A stretch of DNA of 64,000 nt from Xylophilus sp. GOD-11R (GTDB lineage Bacteria > Pseudomonadota > Gammaproteobacteria > Burkholderiales > Burkholderiaceae_C): NCBI RefSeq assembly GCF_033546935.1, contig NZ_CP137854.1:496001-560000 (forward strand). Reading direction: 5' to 3'. The position numbers were made by a program, and so were the translations under genes. Below the pieces are notes generated by a model, which was not told the origin of the DNA, searched no databases, and saw only the letters and a list, made by a program, of their open reading frames with translations. How positions within the stretch are numbered: position 1 is the stretch's first letter; the number at the start of each line of letters is the position of its first letter. Of this stretch, positions 8,857-17,536 are shown one piece after another.

Positions 8857-10974
8857 ATGCCTTTTCTCTCGATCCATCGACTTCCCGTGTCGAACCGGCG
8901 CCGGCTGTCCCGTCTCACCGTTCTGCTTGCCGCTGCTAGCGTGACATCGACCACTTGGGCGCAGAGTTCGACCGGTGTGCTGCCCGAGGTCGCGGTGCGG
9001 GGAAGCGCCGAGGCCCAGCGCCGTTTCGACTCGGCCGCCAGCCAGAGCAGCGTGGCCGTCGATGGATTCCGCACCGCCGCGCCGCTGGTGAACCTGTCGG
9101 AACTCCTGGTCGGTCAGCCGGGCGTGGTGGTGCAGGATCGCCAGAATTACGCGCAGGACCTGCAGATCTCGGTGCGCGGTTTCGGCTCGCGCTCCACGTT
9201 CGGCGTGCGCGGCGTGCGCATCCTGGTCGACGGCATTCCCGCGACCGCGCCCGATGGCCAGGGGCAGGCCGCTACCGCGCAACTGCCGTCGGCCGAACGC
9301 ATCGACCTGCTGCGCGGCCCCCTGGCGCAGCTCTACGGCAACTCGGCCGGCGGCGTGGTGCAGGTCTTCACCCGCGAACCCCGGCCCGGTGGCGGCGCCA
9401 GCGCTTCGGTGGCGGCCGGCGCCTACGGACTGCGGGTGGCGGGCGCGTCCTTCGATTTCGGCGACCGTACGCTCGGCGGACTGCTCGACATCTCGCACAT
9501 GCAGACCGACGGCTGGCGCGACCACAGCGCGGCCGAGCGCACCCACCTCAACGGCAAACTGGTGGCCCGCCCCAGCGCCGACACCAAGATCACCGCGCTG
9601 ATCAACCTCTTCGACCAGCCGCGCGCGCAGGATCCGCTCGGGCTCACGGCGGCGCAGTTCCGGACCGATCCACGCCAGTCGGTGGCGGTGTCGGATGTTT
9701 TCAACACCCGCAAATCGATCGCGCAGAACCAGCTCGGCCTGGTGCTGGAGCAGCGCCTCGGCCCGCAGGATCGCGTCGAAGCGCGGGTCTACGGCGGCAC
9801 ACGCGACGTGACCCAGTACCTGTCCTTCAGCGGCGCGGCCACCAACAGCGCCGGCGGCGTGGTCGACCTCGGCCGGCGCTACGGTGGTGCGGCGCTCAGC
9901 TGGACACACACCATTCCCACCGCATCGGGCCTGCCGCTGTCTTGGACCGCCGGCCTGGCAGCCGACCGCCAGCGCGAGCAGCGCCAGGGTTTCGTCAACG
10001 ACAACGGCGTGTCGGGCGCGCTGCGCCGCGACGAAGTCGACCGCGCCGGCAACACCGACGCCTTCGCCCAGATCGACTGGCAGGCCACCGACCGCTGGCG
10101 CTTCATCGCCGGCCTGCGCGCCAGCCGGGTCAGGCTGGCGGTGGACGATGGCTACGTCACCGCCGTCAACCCGAACGACAGCGGCGACCGGGAATACCGG
10201 CAGACCAGCCCGGCGCTGGGCGTGGTCTGGAGCGTGGCGGACAACCTCAACCTCTACGCCAACGCCGGCCAGGGATTCGAGACGCCGACACTCGCCGAGA
10301 TGGCCTATAGCGTCGCCGGCACCGGCCCCAACTTCGGCCTCGGCGCGGCCCGCAGCCGCCAGTTCGAGGTGGGCGCCAAATGGCAGGCCGAGCGTTTGCG
10401 CCTCGAGGCCGCGCTGTTCGAAGCGCGCAGCCGCAACGAGATCGTACCGGCCGCCACCATCAACGGCCGCACCGTCTACCAGAACGCCGACTCGGTGGTG
10501 CGGCGTGGCGCAGAACTCGCCGTCGTCGGCAAGCCGTTCGGTTCGATGCGCTGGACACCTCGCTTGGCCTACACCCGGCTCGACGCCTACTTCGACAGCG
10601 CCTATTCCACCGCCGGCGGCGCCGCCGTGGCGCGCGGCAACCAGCTGCCCGGCACCGCCAAAGACACCGCCCAGCTCGTACTCGACGCCGAACCCGGCTT
10701 CGGCTGGCGCGTCGGCGCGGATGTGTCGCTGTCAGCCAAGGCCTTCGCCGACGACCTCAATACCCAGTCGGCCGCCGGCTACGGCACGGTGGCCCTGCGC
10801 GCCGGTCGAGAATTCCGCGCGGGCGGCGTGCGCTGGTACGCCTGGGGCCGGCTCGACAACCTGTTCGACCGCTCCTACGTCGGCTCGATGATCGTCAACG
10901 ACGGCAACAGCCGCTTCTACGAATCCGCGCCCGGCCGCCGGCTGACGGTCGGCCTGCGCGGCCAGTTCGAATAG
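8857..10974 (+). CDS. TonB-dependent outer-membrane receptor, PqqU/YncD-like
   Basis: A 705-residue receptor. A signal peptide with a long basic n-region ends near TTWAQ. The plug domain (about 45-165) contains QNYAQDLQISVRGFGSR and VDGIPATAPDGQGQ, nearly residue-for-residue the segment of E. coli YncD, renamed PqqU after it was shown to import the cofactor PQQ. The barrel follows and ends with DNLFDRSYVGSMIVND and a C-terminal FE. Length matches YncD (about 700). The specific similarity, not just the fold, supports PQQ or a PQQ-like ligand. Its neighbours (AcoR-like activator and DUF779 protein) fit PQQ-dependent alcohol oxidation. The ATG at 8857 gives the best signal peptide. It converges with hemL. 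Confidence 0.9.
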   Translation: MPFLSIHRLPVSNRRRLSRLTVLLAAASVTSTTWAQSSTGVLPEVAVRGSAEAQRRFDSAASQSSVAVDGFRTAAPLVNLSELLVGQPGVVVQDRQNYAQDLQISVRGFGSRSTFGVRGVRILVDGIPATAPDGQGQAATAQLPSAERIDLLRGPLAQLYGNSAGGVVQVFTREPRPGGGASASVAAGAYGLRVAGASFDFGDRTLGGLLDISHMQTDGWRDHSAAERTHLNGKLVARPSADTKITALINLFDQPRAQDPLGLTAAQFRTDPRQSVAVSDVFNTRKSIAQNQLGLVLEQRLGPQDRVEARVYGGTRDVTQYLSFSGAATNSAGGVVDLGRRYGGAALSWTHTIPTASGLPLSWTAGLAADRQREQRQGFVNDNGVSGALRRDEVDRAGNTDAFAQIDWQATDRWRFIAGLRASRVRLAVDDGYVTAVNPNDSGDREYRQTSPALGVVWSVADNLNLYANAGQGFETPTLAEMAYSVAGTGPNFGLGAARSRQFEVGAKWQAERLRLEAALFEARSRNEIVPAATINGRTVYQNADSVVRRGAELAVVGKPFGSMRWTPRLAYTRLDAYFDSAYSTAGGAAVARGNQLPGTAKDTAQLVLDAEPGFGWRVGADVSLSAKAFADDLNTQSAAGYGTVALRAGREFRAGGVRWYAWGRLDNLFDRSYVGSMIVNDGNSRFYESAPGRRLTVGLRGQFE

Positions 10975-10987
10975 GCGCCGCGGCGGG

Positions 10988-12274
10988 TCAGAGCGAAGCG
11001 AATACCTCGGCGGCCGCGGCGATCGTCTCGTCGATGTCGGCGTCGGTGTGCGCGGCGCTCACGAAGCCGGCCTCGTACAGCGCCGGCGCGATGTACACGC
11101 CGCGGTCGAGCAGGCCGTGGAACAGCTTGCCGAACTTCGCGGTGTCCGACTTCAACACCTGCGCATAGTGCTGCGGCAGCTCGTCGAGCAGAAAGAAACC
11201 GAACATGCCGCCCTGGCTGTCCTTGCAGAACGCAATGCCGGCCTTGGCGGCGGCAGCGGCGAGGCCGTCGACCAGCCGGGTGGTGCGCGCCGACAGGGTG
11301 TCGAAGAAGCCCGGCTTGCTGATCTCCTGCAGCGTGGCCAGCCCGCAGGCGGTGGCCACCGGATTGCCCGAGAGCGTACCCGCCTGATAAACCGGGCCCA
11401 GCGGCGCGAGGTGTTCCATGATGGCGCGCGATGCGCCGAAGGCCGCCAGCGGCATGCCGCCGCCGATCACCTTGCCCATCACCGTGATGTCGGGCGTGAT
11501 GCCCATCACGCCCTGCGCGCTGTGCAGGCCCACGCGGAAACCGGTCATCACCTCGTCGAACACCAGCATGGCGCCGTGGCGGGTGCAGAGCTCGCGCGCG
11601 GCTTGGGCGAAAGGCGCGCTGGCGCGCACGAAATTCATGTTGCCGGCGATCGGCTCCAGGATCACGCAGGCGATGTCGACGCCGTATTCGGCGAATGCCT
11701 GCTCCAGCTGCGCCACGTTGTTGAACTCGAGCACCAGCGTGTGCTGCACCACCTCCGGCGGCACGCCGGCGGAGGTGGGGTGGCCGAAGGTCGCCATGCC
11801 CGAGCCACCCTTCACCAGCAGCGCGTCGGCATGGCCGTGGTAGCAGCCTTCGAACTTGATGATGGTCTTGCGCCCGGTCACGCCGCGCGCCAGGCGGATC
11901 GCGCTCATGCCGGCCTCGGTGCCGGAGCTCACCAGCCGCACCATCTCCACCGACGGCACCATCGAGATGATCTTCTCGGCCAGCTCGATCTCGCGTTCGG
12001 TCGGCGCGCCATAGGAAAAGCCGTCGAGCGCCGCCTTCTGCACCGCCCCCAGCACGGCCGGGTGGCCGTGGCCCAGGATCATCGGGCCCCAGGAGCCGAT
12101 GTAGTCGATGAAACGCTGGTCGTTGGCGTCCCAGAAATACGCGCCCTGCGCGCGCTGCACGAAGCGCGGCGTGCCGCCCACGGCGCGAAAGGCGCGCACC
12201 GGCGAGTTGACGCCGCCGGGGATCACCTGGCGGGCGCGTTCGAAGAGAGGAAGGTTGCGGTCGTCTGAAGTCAT
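10988..12274 (-). CDS. hemL: Glutamate-1-semialdehyde 2,1-aminomutase
   Basis: A PLP enzyme that turns glutamate-1-semialdehyde into 5-aminolevulinate in C5-pathway haem synthesis, 428 residues as usual for the family. It shows [15 protein letters not shown] near the N terminus, [43 protein letters not shown] and the PLP-lysine region [16 protein letters not shown]. The C terminus ends with a DIDETIAAA segment. It lies 41 bases downstream of the ThiD-like kinase gene on the same strand and may be transcribed with it. Confidence 0.97.
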   Translation of the reverse strand: MTSDDRNLPLFERARQVIPGGVNSPVRAFRAVGGTPRFVQRAQGAYFWDANDQRFIDYIGSWGPMILGHGHPAVLGAVQKAALDGFSYGAPTEREIELAEKIISMVPSVEMVRLVSSGTEAGMSAIRLARGVTGRKTIIKFEGCYHGHADALLVKGGSGMATFGHPTSAGVPPEVVQHTLVLEFNNVAQLEQAFAEYGVDIACVILEPIAGNMNFVRASAPFAQAARELCTRHGAMLVFDEVMTGFRVGLHSAQGVMGITPDITVMGKVIGGGMPLAAFGASRAIMEHLAPLGPVYQAGTLSGNPVATACGLATLQEISKPGFFDTLSARTTRLVDGLAAAAAKAGIAFCKDSQGGMFGFFLLDELPQHYAQVLKSDTAKFGKLFHGLLDRGVYIAPALYEAGFVSAAHTDADIDETIAAAAEVFASL

Positions 12275-12315
12275 GGCTCTGGCGGGACGGAAAATTCGAT
12301 GGCGGGCAGGCGGGT

Positions 12316-13266
12316 TCAGTGCTGCGTGTCGGGCGGCGGCATCACGAAGCGTTCGAGCGCCTGGTTGATGTCGGCGCTGGCCTTTTCCTGCTCTTCCTCG
12401 TCGTCCTCGGGCTGGGCCCAGAACAGGCGGTCGGGCAGCACGTTGCCCATGCCGGGACGAAAGCCACCGTCGAGGCTGCGGTCGAGGTAGTGCAGGGCTT
12501 CGCCGCAGGCCTCGCCCAGGTCGCTGCCGTTGGCGATGAGGGCGGTGAGCGATGCGGTCACGGTATCGCCGGCGCCGGAGAAGACCGCGTCGAACAGCTC
12601 GAACTTGGCGGTGGCCAGCACGGCCTGCGGCGAGCAGAGCGAGTTCTCCACGAACTGCTCGGGCAGCGGAATGCCGGTCACCAGGGTGTAGGGCACGCCG
12701 GATTCACCCGCCGCGCGGGCGATGTCGCGGGCGGTGGGGCTGCGCTGGTTCTGCCAGTCGGGCAGCAGCCAGCGCCACAGCGTGCCGTGGTTGCCGACCA
12801 GCACCGTGGTCTGCGGCAGCAGCAGTTCGCGAAAGGCATCGTGGTAGGCGTCGATCTCGTCCTCGGACCACCAGGACAGATCGGGCATGTAGGCGATGAG
12901 CGGCAGGTCGTCGTAGTCGGCGGCGATCTCGGCGATGGCGCCGAGGTTGGCCGGCGTGCCGGCGAAGCCGACCTTGATCGCGTCGACCGGCACGTCTTCG
13001 AGCACCACGCGGGCCTGTTCGGCGACCGCGTCTTCGTCGAGCGCGAAGAACTCGAAGATCTTGGCGCTGTCGCGCACGTAGGTGCCGGTGGCCACCGCCA
13101 GCGCATGGCCGCCGACCGAGGCCACGGCCAGGATGTCGCCCGCGAGGCCGCCGGCGCCGCTGGGGTCGTTGGCATTGAATGCGAGCACGCAGGCCGGGCG
13201 TTCGTCTTCGTCGTCCTCCGGCACGTCGTCGGCAAGGGACACGAGGTCTTTGGGGGGAATGGACAT
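12316..13266 (-). CDS. Divergent ThiD-like ribokinase-family kinase
   Basis: A 316-residue ribokinase-fold protein usually annotated as hydroxymethylpyrimidine/phosphomethylpyrimidine kinase. It retains an [15 protein letters not shown] substrate/glycine motif (canonical GSDPSGGAGIQAD), [10 protein letters not shown], and the anion-hole signature [12 protein letters not shown]. The central segment is unlike true ThiD: the canonical TPNxxEA region is replaced by [15 protein letters not shown]. The N and C termini carry acidic runs ([18 protein letters not shown]). Its place between hemL and rubredoxin is typical of Comamonadaceae. Whether it acts in thiamine salvage is unproven. The start at 13266 is preceded by pyrimidines and has no visible ribosome site. 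Confidence 0.72.
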   Translation of the reverse strand: MSIPPKDLVSLADDVPEDDEDERPACVLAFNANDPSGAGGLAGDILAVASVGGHALAVATGTYVRDSAKIFEFFALDEDAVAEQARVVLEDVPVDAIKVGFAGTPANLGAIAEIAADYDDLPLIAYMPDLSWWSEDEIDAYHDAFRELLLPQTTVLVGNHGTLWRWLLPDWQNQRSPTARDIARAAGESGVPYTLVTGIPLPEQFVENSLCSPQAVLATAKFELFDAVFSGAGDTVTASLTALIANGSDLGEACGEALHYLDRSLDGGFRPGMGNVLPDRLFWAQPEDDEEEQEKASADINQALERFVMPPPDTQH

Positions 13267-13418
13267 GGGGGAGAAGGGGAGGGCGAAGCGGTCGAAGGGC
13301 GAGGCGGGCCTGCAGGCCGGGGCCAGCGTGCATTGTGCAACGTTCTCTCCGCGCGGGCCGGCACGCGCAACACCAGTCGATACAATCGTTGACTTCGAAT
13401 TCGAAGCCCCAATAAGCT

Positions 13419-13592
13419 GTGACTGACCCCAAAACGTGGATGTGTTTGATTTGCGGATGGATTTATGACGAATCCACCGGCGTTCCCGAAGACGGCATTG
13501 CGCCCGGTACGCCCTGGGACCAGGTTCCAATGAACTGGACCTGCCCCGAATGCGGTGCGCGCAAGGAAGACTTCGAGATGGTGCAGATCTAA
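13419..13592 (+). CDS. Rubredoxin
   Basis: A 57-residue one-iron electron-transfer protein starting at GTG, short enough to be missed by gene finders. The two metal-binding knuckles are CLICG (Cys9, Cys12) and CPECG (Cys42, Cys45). Between them lie IYDESTGVPEDGIAPGTPW and the aromatic core Trp/Tyr residues expected of rubredoxins; it ends KEDFEMVQI. It is divergent from the ThiD-like kinase gene and lies about 100 bases upstream of pilG, a conserved order in Comamonadaceae. The electron partner is not evident here; rubredoxins commonly serve alkane hydroxylases or oxidative-stress reductases. Confidence 0.95.
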   Translation: MTDPKTWMCLICGWIYDESTGVPEDGIAPGTPWDQVPMNWTCPECGARKEDFEMVQI

Positions 13593-13692
13593 AAGGTCCG
13601 AACGGAAACGGCACGCCGAATCCATTCGAACCTTCCGAGATGGCGACAGGCTTTCAGCTGTTTGCGAGTCCGAACGACGACGGGGAGAAGCC

Positions 13693-14091
13693 GTGAGCAC
13701 AAGCCCGAAAGGCTGCAGGGTTCTGGTGGTGGACGACAGCAACACCATCCGGCGCAGCGCCGAGATCTTTCTCAAGCAGGGCGGCCACGAGGTGCTGCTG
13801 GCCGAGGACGGCTTCGACGCGCTCGCCAAGGTCAACGACTTCGAGCCCGAGCTGATCTTCTGCGACATCCTCATGCCCCGGCTCGACGGTTACCAGACCT
13901 GTGCCATCGTCAAGCGCAACCCGCGCTTCGCCGCCACGCCGGTCGTCATGCTCTCGTCCAAGGACGGCGTGTTCGACCGGGCGCGCGGCCGCATGGTCGG
14001 CTGCCAGGACTACCTGACCAAACCCTTCACCAAGGACCAGCTGCTCCATGTGGTGCAGCAGCTGGCTCCATCGCAGACAGGAGTCGTCTGA
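13693..14091 (+). CDS. pilG: Twitching-motility response regulator PilG
   Basis: A 132-residue stand-alone receiver domain. It contains CRVLVVDDSNTIRRSAEIFL (acidic pocket DD), the phospho-acceptor Asp in LIFCDILMPRLDGYQTC, and the Lys in YLTKPFTKDQL. The GTG at 13693 is preceded by GGGGAGAAG, a strong ribosome site, so upstream in-frame codons are not used. It is the first gene of the Pil-Chp chemosensory operon controlling type IV pilus extension and twitching. Its stop overlaps the pilH start (TGATG). Confidence 0.92.
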   Translation: MSTSPKGCRVLVVDDSNTIRRSAEIFLKQGGHEVLLAEDGFDALAKVNDFEPELIFCDILMPRLDGYQTCAIVKRNPRFAATPVVMLSSKDGVFDRARGRMVGCQDYLTKPFTKDQLLHVVQQLAPSQTGVV

Positions 14092-14456
14092 TGCCTATCC
14101 AGAAGGTGCTCGTCGTCGACGACTCCAAGACCGAACTGATGTTCCTCACCGACCTGCTGAAGAAAATCGGCATGGCGGTGCGTACCGCCGAGAACGCCGA
14201 GCAGGCGATGGACCGGCTGGCCGAGGAAAAGCCCGACCTGATCCTGATGGACGTGGTCATGCCCGGCCAGAGCGGTTTCCAGCTCACTCGCACCATCACC
14301 CGCAACCCCGCCTACGCGGACGTGCCGGTGATCATGTGCACCAGCAAGAACCAGCAGACCGACCGCGTCTGGGGCATGCGCCAGGGCGCGCGCGCCTACC
14401 TGGTCAAGCCGGTCGATCCGGCCGAACTCAAGGCCCGCATCGCCGAACTCGGCTGA
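14091..14456 (+). CDS. pilH: Twitching-motility response regulator PilH
   Basis: A 121-residue receiver-only protein: KVLVVDDSKTELMFLTDLL, phospho-Asp in LILMDVVMPGQSGFQ, conserved Thr/Ser in MCTSKNQQTD and Lys in YLVKPVDPAEL. In Pseudomonas, PilH opposes PilG, probably as a phosphate sink and in pilus retraction. It starts at the ATG that overlaps the pilG stop codon by one base, indicating translational coupling. Confidence 0.93.
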   Translation: MPIQKVLVVDDSKTELMFLTDLLKKIGMAVRTAENAEQAMDRLAEEKPDLILMDVVMPGQSGFQLTRTITRNPAYADVPVIMCTSKNQQTDRVWGMRQGARAYLVKPVDPAELKARIAELG

Positions 14457-14467
14457 GGCCGACCGAC

Positions 14468-14998
14468 ATGGCCAACCGCCAGGCGCTGCGCGATCTTCAG
14501 AACCGGCTCGCGAGCCGCCTGCAGGCCGCGCGCAACGATGGTTCGTCGCTGGCCTGGCTGGCGGCCGAGGCCGGGTCGGGCCGCTATCTCTTTCCCCTGA
14601 GCCAGGCCGGCGAGATCTTTCCCTCGACCCCGGTCCAGCCGGTGCCCTACACCGCGTCCTGGTTCCTGGGCGTGGCCAACCTGCGCGGCAACCTGGCCGG
14701 CGTGGCCGACCTGCGCAGCCTGGTCGATCCGCGGGTCGCGCCGCGCCGCGCCGCCAACCTGCCGGCCGAGGCCAGCCTGCTGAGCTTCAACGCGCTGCTC
14801 GGCGTGCAGTGCGTGCTGGTGATCGACCGCCTTGCGGGTCTGCGGGGCGGCGAAGCCTTTTCGGCGGTCGACGCCCGCAGCGAAGATGCGCCGACCTGGT
14901 TTGGCGCCGTCTACATCGACCCACAGCGGCAGCGCTGGCAGGAAATCGACCTGCAGGCCCTCGCCGCCCATCCCTCCTTCCTCGGCATTGCGGCCTGA
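14468..14998 (+). CDS. pilI: CheW-like adaptor PilI
   Basis: A 176-residue CheW-domain protein that links the chemoreceptor PilJ to the kinase. The N terminus is helical ([18 protein letters not shown]). The CheW core shows [13 protein letters not shown], the [16 protein letters not shown] motif that contacts receptor and kinase (canonical NLRG), and a late [12 protein letters not shown] segment. It lies 11 bases after pilH and 34 bases before pilJ in the same operon. Confidence 0.9.
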   Translation: MANRQALRDLQNRLASRLQAARNDGSSLAWLAAEAGSGRYLFPLSQAGEIFPSTPVQPVPYTASWFLGVANLRGNLAGVADLRSLVDPRVAPRRAANLPAEASLLSFNALLGVQCVLVIDRLAGLRGGEAFSAVDARSEDAPTWFGAVYIDPQRQRWQEIDLQALAAHPSFLGIAA

Positions 14999-15032
14999 GG
15001 CAGCGTTCCCTCTTTCTTGCCAGGCTCGTTCC

Positions 15033-17513
15033 ATGTCCGTCGCCGATCAACTGGGAAAACTTTTCGCTCGCAAGTCCGGGCAGGCGCCAATGGCAGCACC
15101 GGGCAAGGCGGCACCGGCGAATTCCGCCGATATCGCCCGTGCCCGCGCCGGCGGCTTCGCCCTTCCCGAGCAGCCGCAAGCCCACGCCGCACCGGTGCCC
15201 GCGCCCGCACCGCGCGCGCCCGGCCCGGCGAGCGAGGGCCTGCCGACGGCGTCGGCGATGCTGGCCCATCCCAGCCCGAGCCCCGGGGCCGATGCGGGCG
15301 CGGGCGCGACGATGAATCGCCGTGCCACCGACAAGCTGCAGCGGCACCAGGATGCCCAGGCCGCGGCGATCGAGGCCGACTACCAGGCCAGCCGGCTGGT
15401 CGACCCGGCCGGCTTCGAAGCCTCCGAACTGGTGGCCCTGCCGCTGCTCGGCCGCGCCAGCATCAACCGCCACCAGCGGGTGCTCTACGCGGTGCTGGTG
15501 GTTTCGGTGCTGCTGCTGGTCGCACTGGCCGGCTTCGCGCTGCAGCAGGCCAATACCAATGCGCAGCAACTGGCCGCCACCGGCCAGGCCCTGATGCAGT
15601 CGCAGCGACTGGCCAAGTCGGCCTCGCAGGCCATCATCGGCAGCCAGGCAGCGTTCCCGGACGTGGCCGACAGCGCCGCCACGCTCAGCCGCATCGGCAC
15701 CGCGCTGCTGGACGGCGACCGCGAACTCGGCATCGCGCCGGTCGACGCCGGTCACGGCGCCGACGTGCGGGAGGCCAAGCCGCTCATCGACCGTGCCGCC
15801 CGCAATGCCCGCGCGGTGATGAACCAGGAAAAGACGCTGACCCAGGTCGGCAGCTCGCTGCGCAACATCAACCAGCAGTCGTCCGAGCTGCTGGAAATTG
15901 CCGAGAACGTGGCCGCGCTGCGGCTGCAGCAGGGCGGCGCGGTCGGCGAGATCGCGGCGGCCAACCAGCTGGTGATGCTGACCCAGCGCATCGGCAAGTC
16001 GGCCAACGAGTTCCAGACCGCCGAAGGCGTCAGCCCCGAGGCGGTCTTCCTGCTCGGCAAGGACCTGAACACCTTCAGTGAAATCGCCCGCGGCCTGCTC
16101 GAAGGCAGTGCCGACCTGCGGCTGGCGCCCGCCCGCGACCCGCAGACGCGCGAGCAATTGCAGGCGCTGCTGGCGCGCTACCAGCTCACCCGCGCGCAGG
16201 CGGCGGCCATCCTCGGCAGCCTGCAGGGACTGGTGTCGGCGCGCGAGGCGCAGGTCGCCATCGTGTCGGATAGCGAACCGCTGCGCCGCGCACTGGAAAA
16301 GGTGCAGTCGCATCTCTCGCAGGACGCCGGGTTGAGCGTGTCGGTGCTGCTGGCCATGCTGCTGGCCGCGCTGGTCGCGGTGGCCGCGGCTTTCGGGCTG
16401 GCACGGGTGCTGCTGCTCGACAGCCGCAAACGCCAGACGGCCGCCGAGCGCCAGCGCCTGGAGGCCGAGAACCAGCAGCGCCAGGCCGAGCGCATGCAGC
16501 AGGAGGCGCGCCGCGTGAACGACGCCAACCAGGCCGCGATCCTGCGCCTGATGAACGAGCTGCAGGCGGTGGCCGAGGGCGACCTGACCCACGAGGCCAC
16601 GGTCACCGAAGACATCACCGGCGCCATCGCCGACTCGGTCAACTACACGGTGGAAGAACTGCGCGCGCTGGTCGGCGCGGTGCAGAGCACGGCCGCGCGG
16701 GTGGCGCAGACCACCGCGCAGGTCGACAGCACCTCCAGCGAGCTGCTCGAAACCTCCACCGAGCAGCTGCGCGAGATCCGCGAAACCGGCCAGTCGGTGC
16801 TCGACATGGCCGAGCGCATCAACGATGTGTCCGGCCAGGCGCAGGAATCGGCCGCCGTCGCGCGCCAATCGCTGCAGGCGGCCGACTCGGGCCTGCGCGC
16901 GGTGCAAGACGCGATCGGCGGCATGAACACGATCCGCGACCAGATCCAGGACACGTCCAAGCGCATCAAGCGCCTGGGCGAGTCGTCGCAGGAGATCGGC
17001 GAGATCACCGAACTGATCTCCGACATCACCGAGCAGACCAACGTGCTGGCGCTCAACGCGGCCATTCAGGCGGCGTCGGCCGGTGAGGCCGGGCGCGGCT
17101 TCTCGGTGGTGGCCGAAGAAGTGCAGCGCCTGGCCGAACGCTCGGCCGACGCCACGCGGCAGATCTCCGCGCTGGTCCGCGCCATCCAGGCCGACACGCA
17201 GGACGCCGTCGCCGCCATGGAGCGATCGACCCAGGGCGTGGTCGAAGGCGCGCGCTTGTCCGACTCGGCCGGCACCGCGCTGTCGGAAATCGATCGCGTG
17301 TCGCGCCGGCTGGCCGAGCTGATCGAGGAAATTTCCACCGCCGCCTCGCGCGAGGCGAGCTTGGCCAACGGCGTGGCCGGCAACATCCAGCACATCTTCG
17401 TGGTCACCGAACAGACCGGCGAAGGCACGCGCTCCACCGCCCAGCAGGTGCGCGAGCTTTCGCTGGTCGCCGACGAGCTGCGCCAGTCGGTCGCGCGCTT
17501 CAAGATCGCCTAG
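15033..17513 (+). CDS. pilJ: Type IV pilus chemoreceptor PilJ
   Basis: A methyl-accepting-type receptor of 826 residues. Unlike Pseudomonas PilJ (about 680 aa, first membrane helix at the N terminus), it begins with a ~145-residue Ala/Pro-rich cytoplasmic extension. The first transmembrane helix ([20 protein letters not shown]) begins near residue 149 and the second near 436. Between them is the PilJ sensor region with repeated helical segments. After a HAMP-like linker comes the signalling hairpin with the conserved tip [20 protein letters not shown] and [21 protein letters not shown]. It probably senses surface contact or pilin and signals to ChpA. Confidence 0.93.
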   Translation: MSVADQLGKLFARKSGQAPMAAPGKAAPANSADIARARAGGFALPEQPQAHAAPVPAPAPRAPGPASEGLPTASAMLAHPSPSPGADAGAGATMNRRATDKLQRHQDAQAAAIEADYQASRLVDPAGFEASELVALPLLGRASINRHQRVLYAVLVVSVLLLVALAGFALQQANTNAQQLAATGQALMQSQRLAKSASQAIIGSQAAFPDVADSAATLSRIGTALLDGDRELGIAPVDAGHGADVREAKPLIDRAARNARAVMNQEKTLTQVGSSLRNINQQSSELLEIAENVAALRLQQGGAVGEIAAANQLVMLTQRIGKSANEFQTAEGVSPEAVFLLGKDLNTFSEIARGLLEGSADLRLAPARDPQTREQLQALLARYQLTRAQAAAILGSLQGLVSAREAQVAIVSDSEPLRRALEKVQSHLSQDAGLSVSVLLAMLLAALVAVAAAFGLARVLLLDSRKRQTAAERQRLEAENQQRQAERMQQEARRVNDANQAAILRLMNELQAVAEGDLTHEATVTEDITGAIADSVNYTVEELRALVGAVQSTAARVAQTTAQVDSTSSELLETSTEQLREIRETGQSVLDMAERINDVSGQAQESAAVARQSLQAADSGLRAVQDAIGGMNTIRDQIQDTSKRIKRLGESSQEIGEITELISDITEQTNVLALNAAIQAASAGEAGRGFSVVAEEVQRLAERSADATRQISALVRAIQADTQDAVAAMERSTQGVVEGARLSDSAGTALSEIDRVSRRLAELIEEISTAASREASLANGVAGNIQHIFVVTEQTGEGTRSTAQQVRELSLVADELRQSVARFKIA

Positions 17514-17536
17514 GTCGCGACGAAAACACATAGTCC

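Noticed and set aside
14787..17531. Long open frame on the minus strand opposite pilI-pilJ
   Set aside because: It is the antisense of strongly identified genes; GC-rich DNA produces long spurious frames and the product is compositionally odd (Arg/Gly/His rich).
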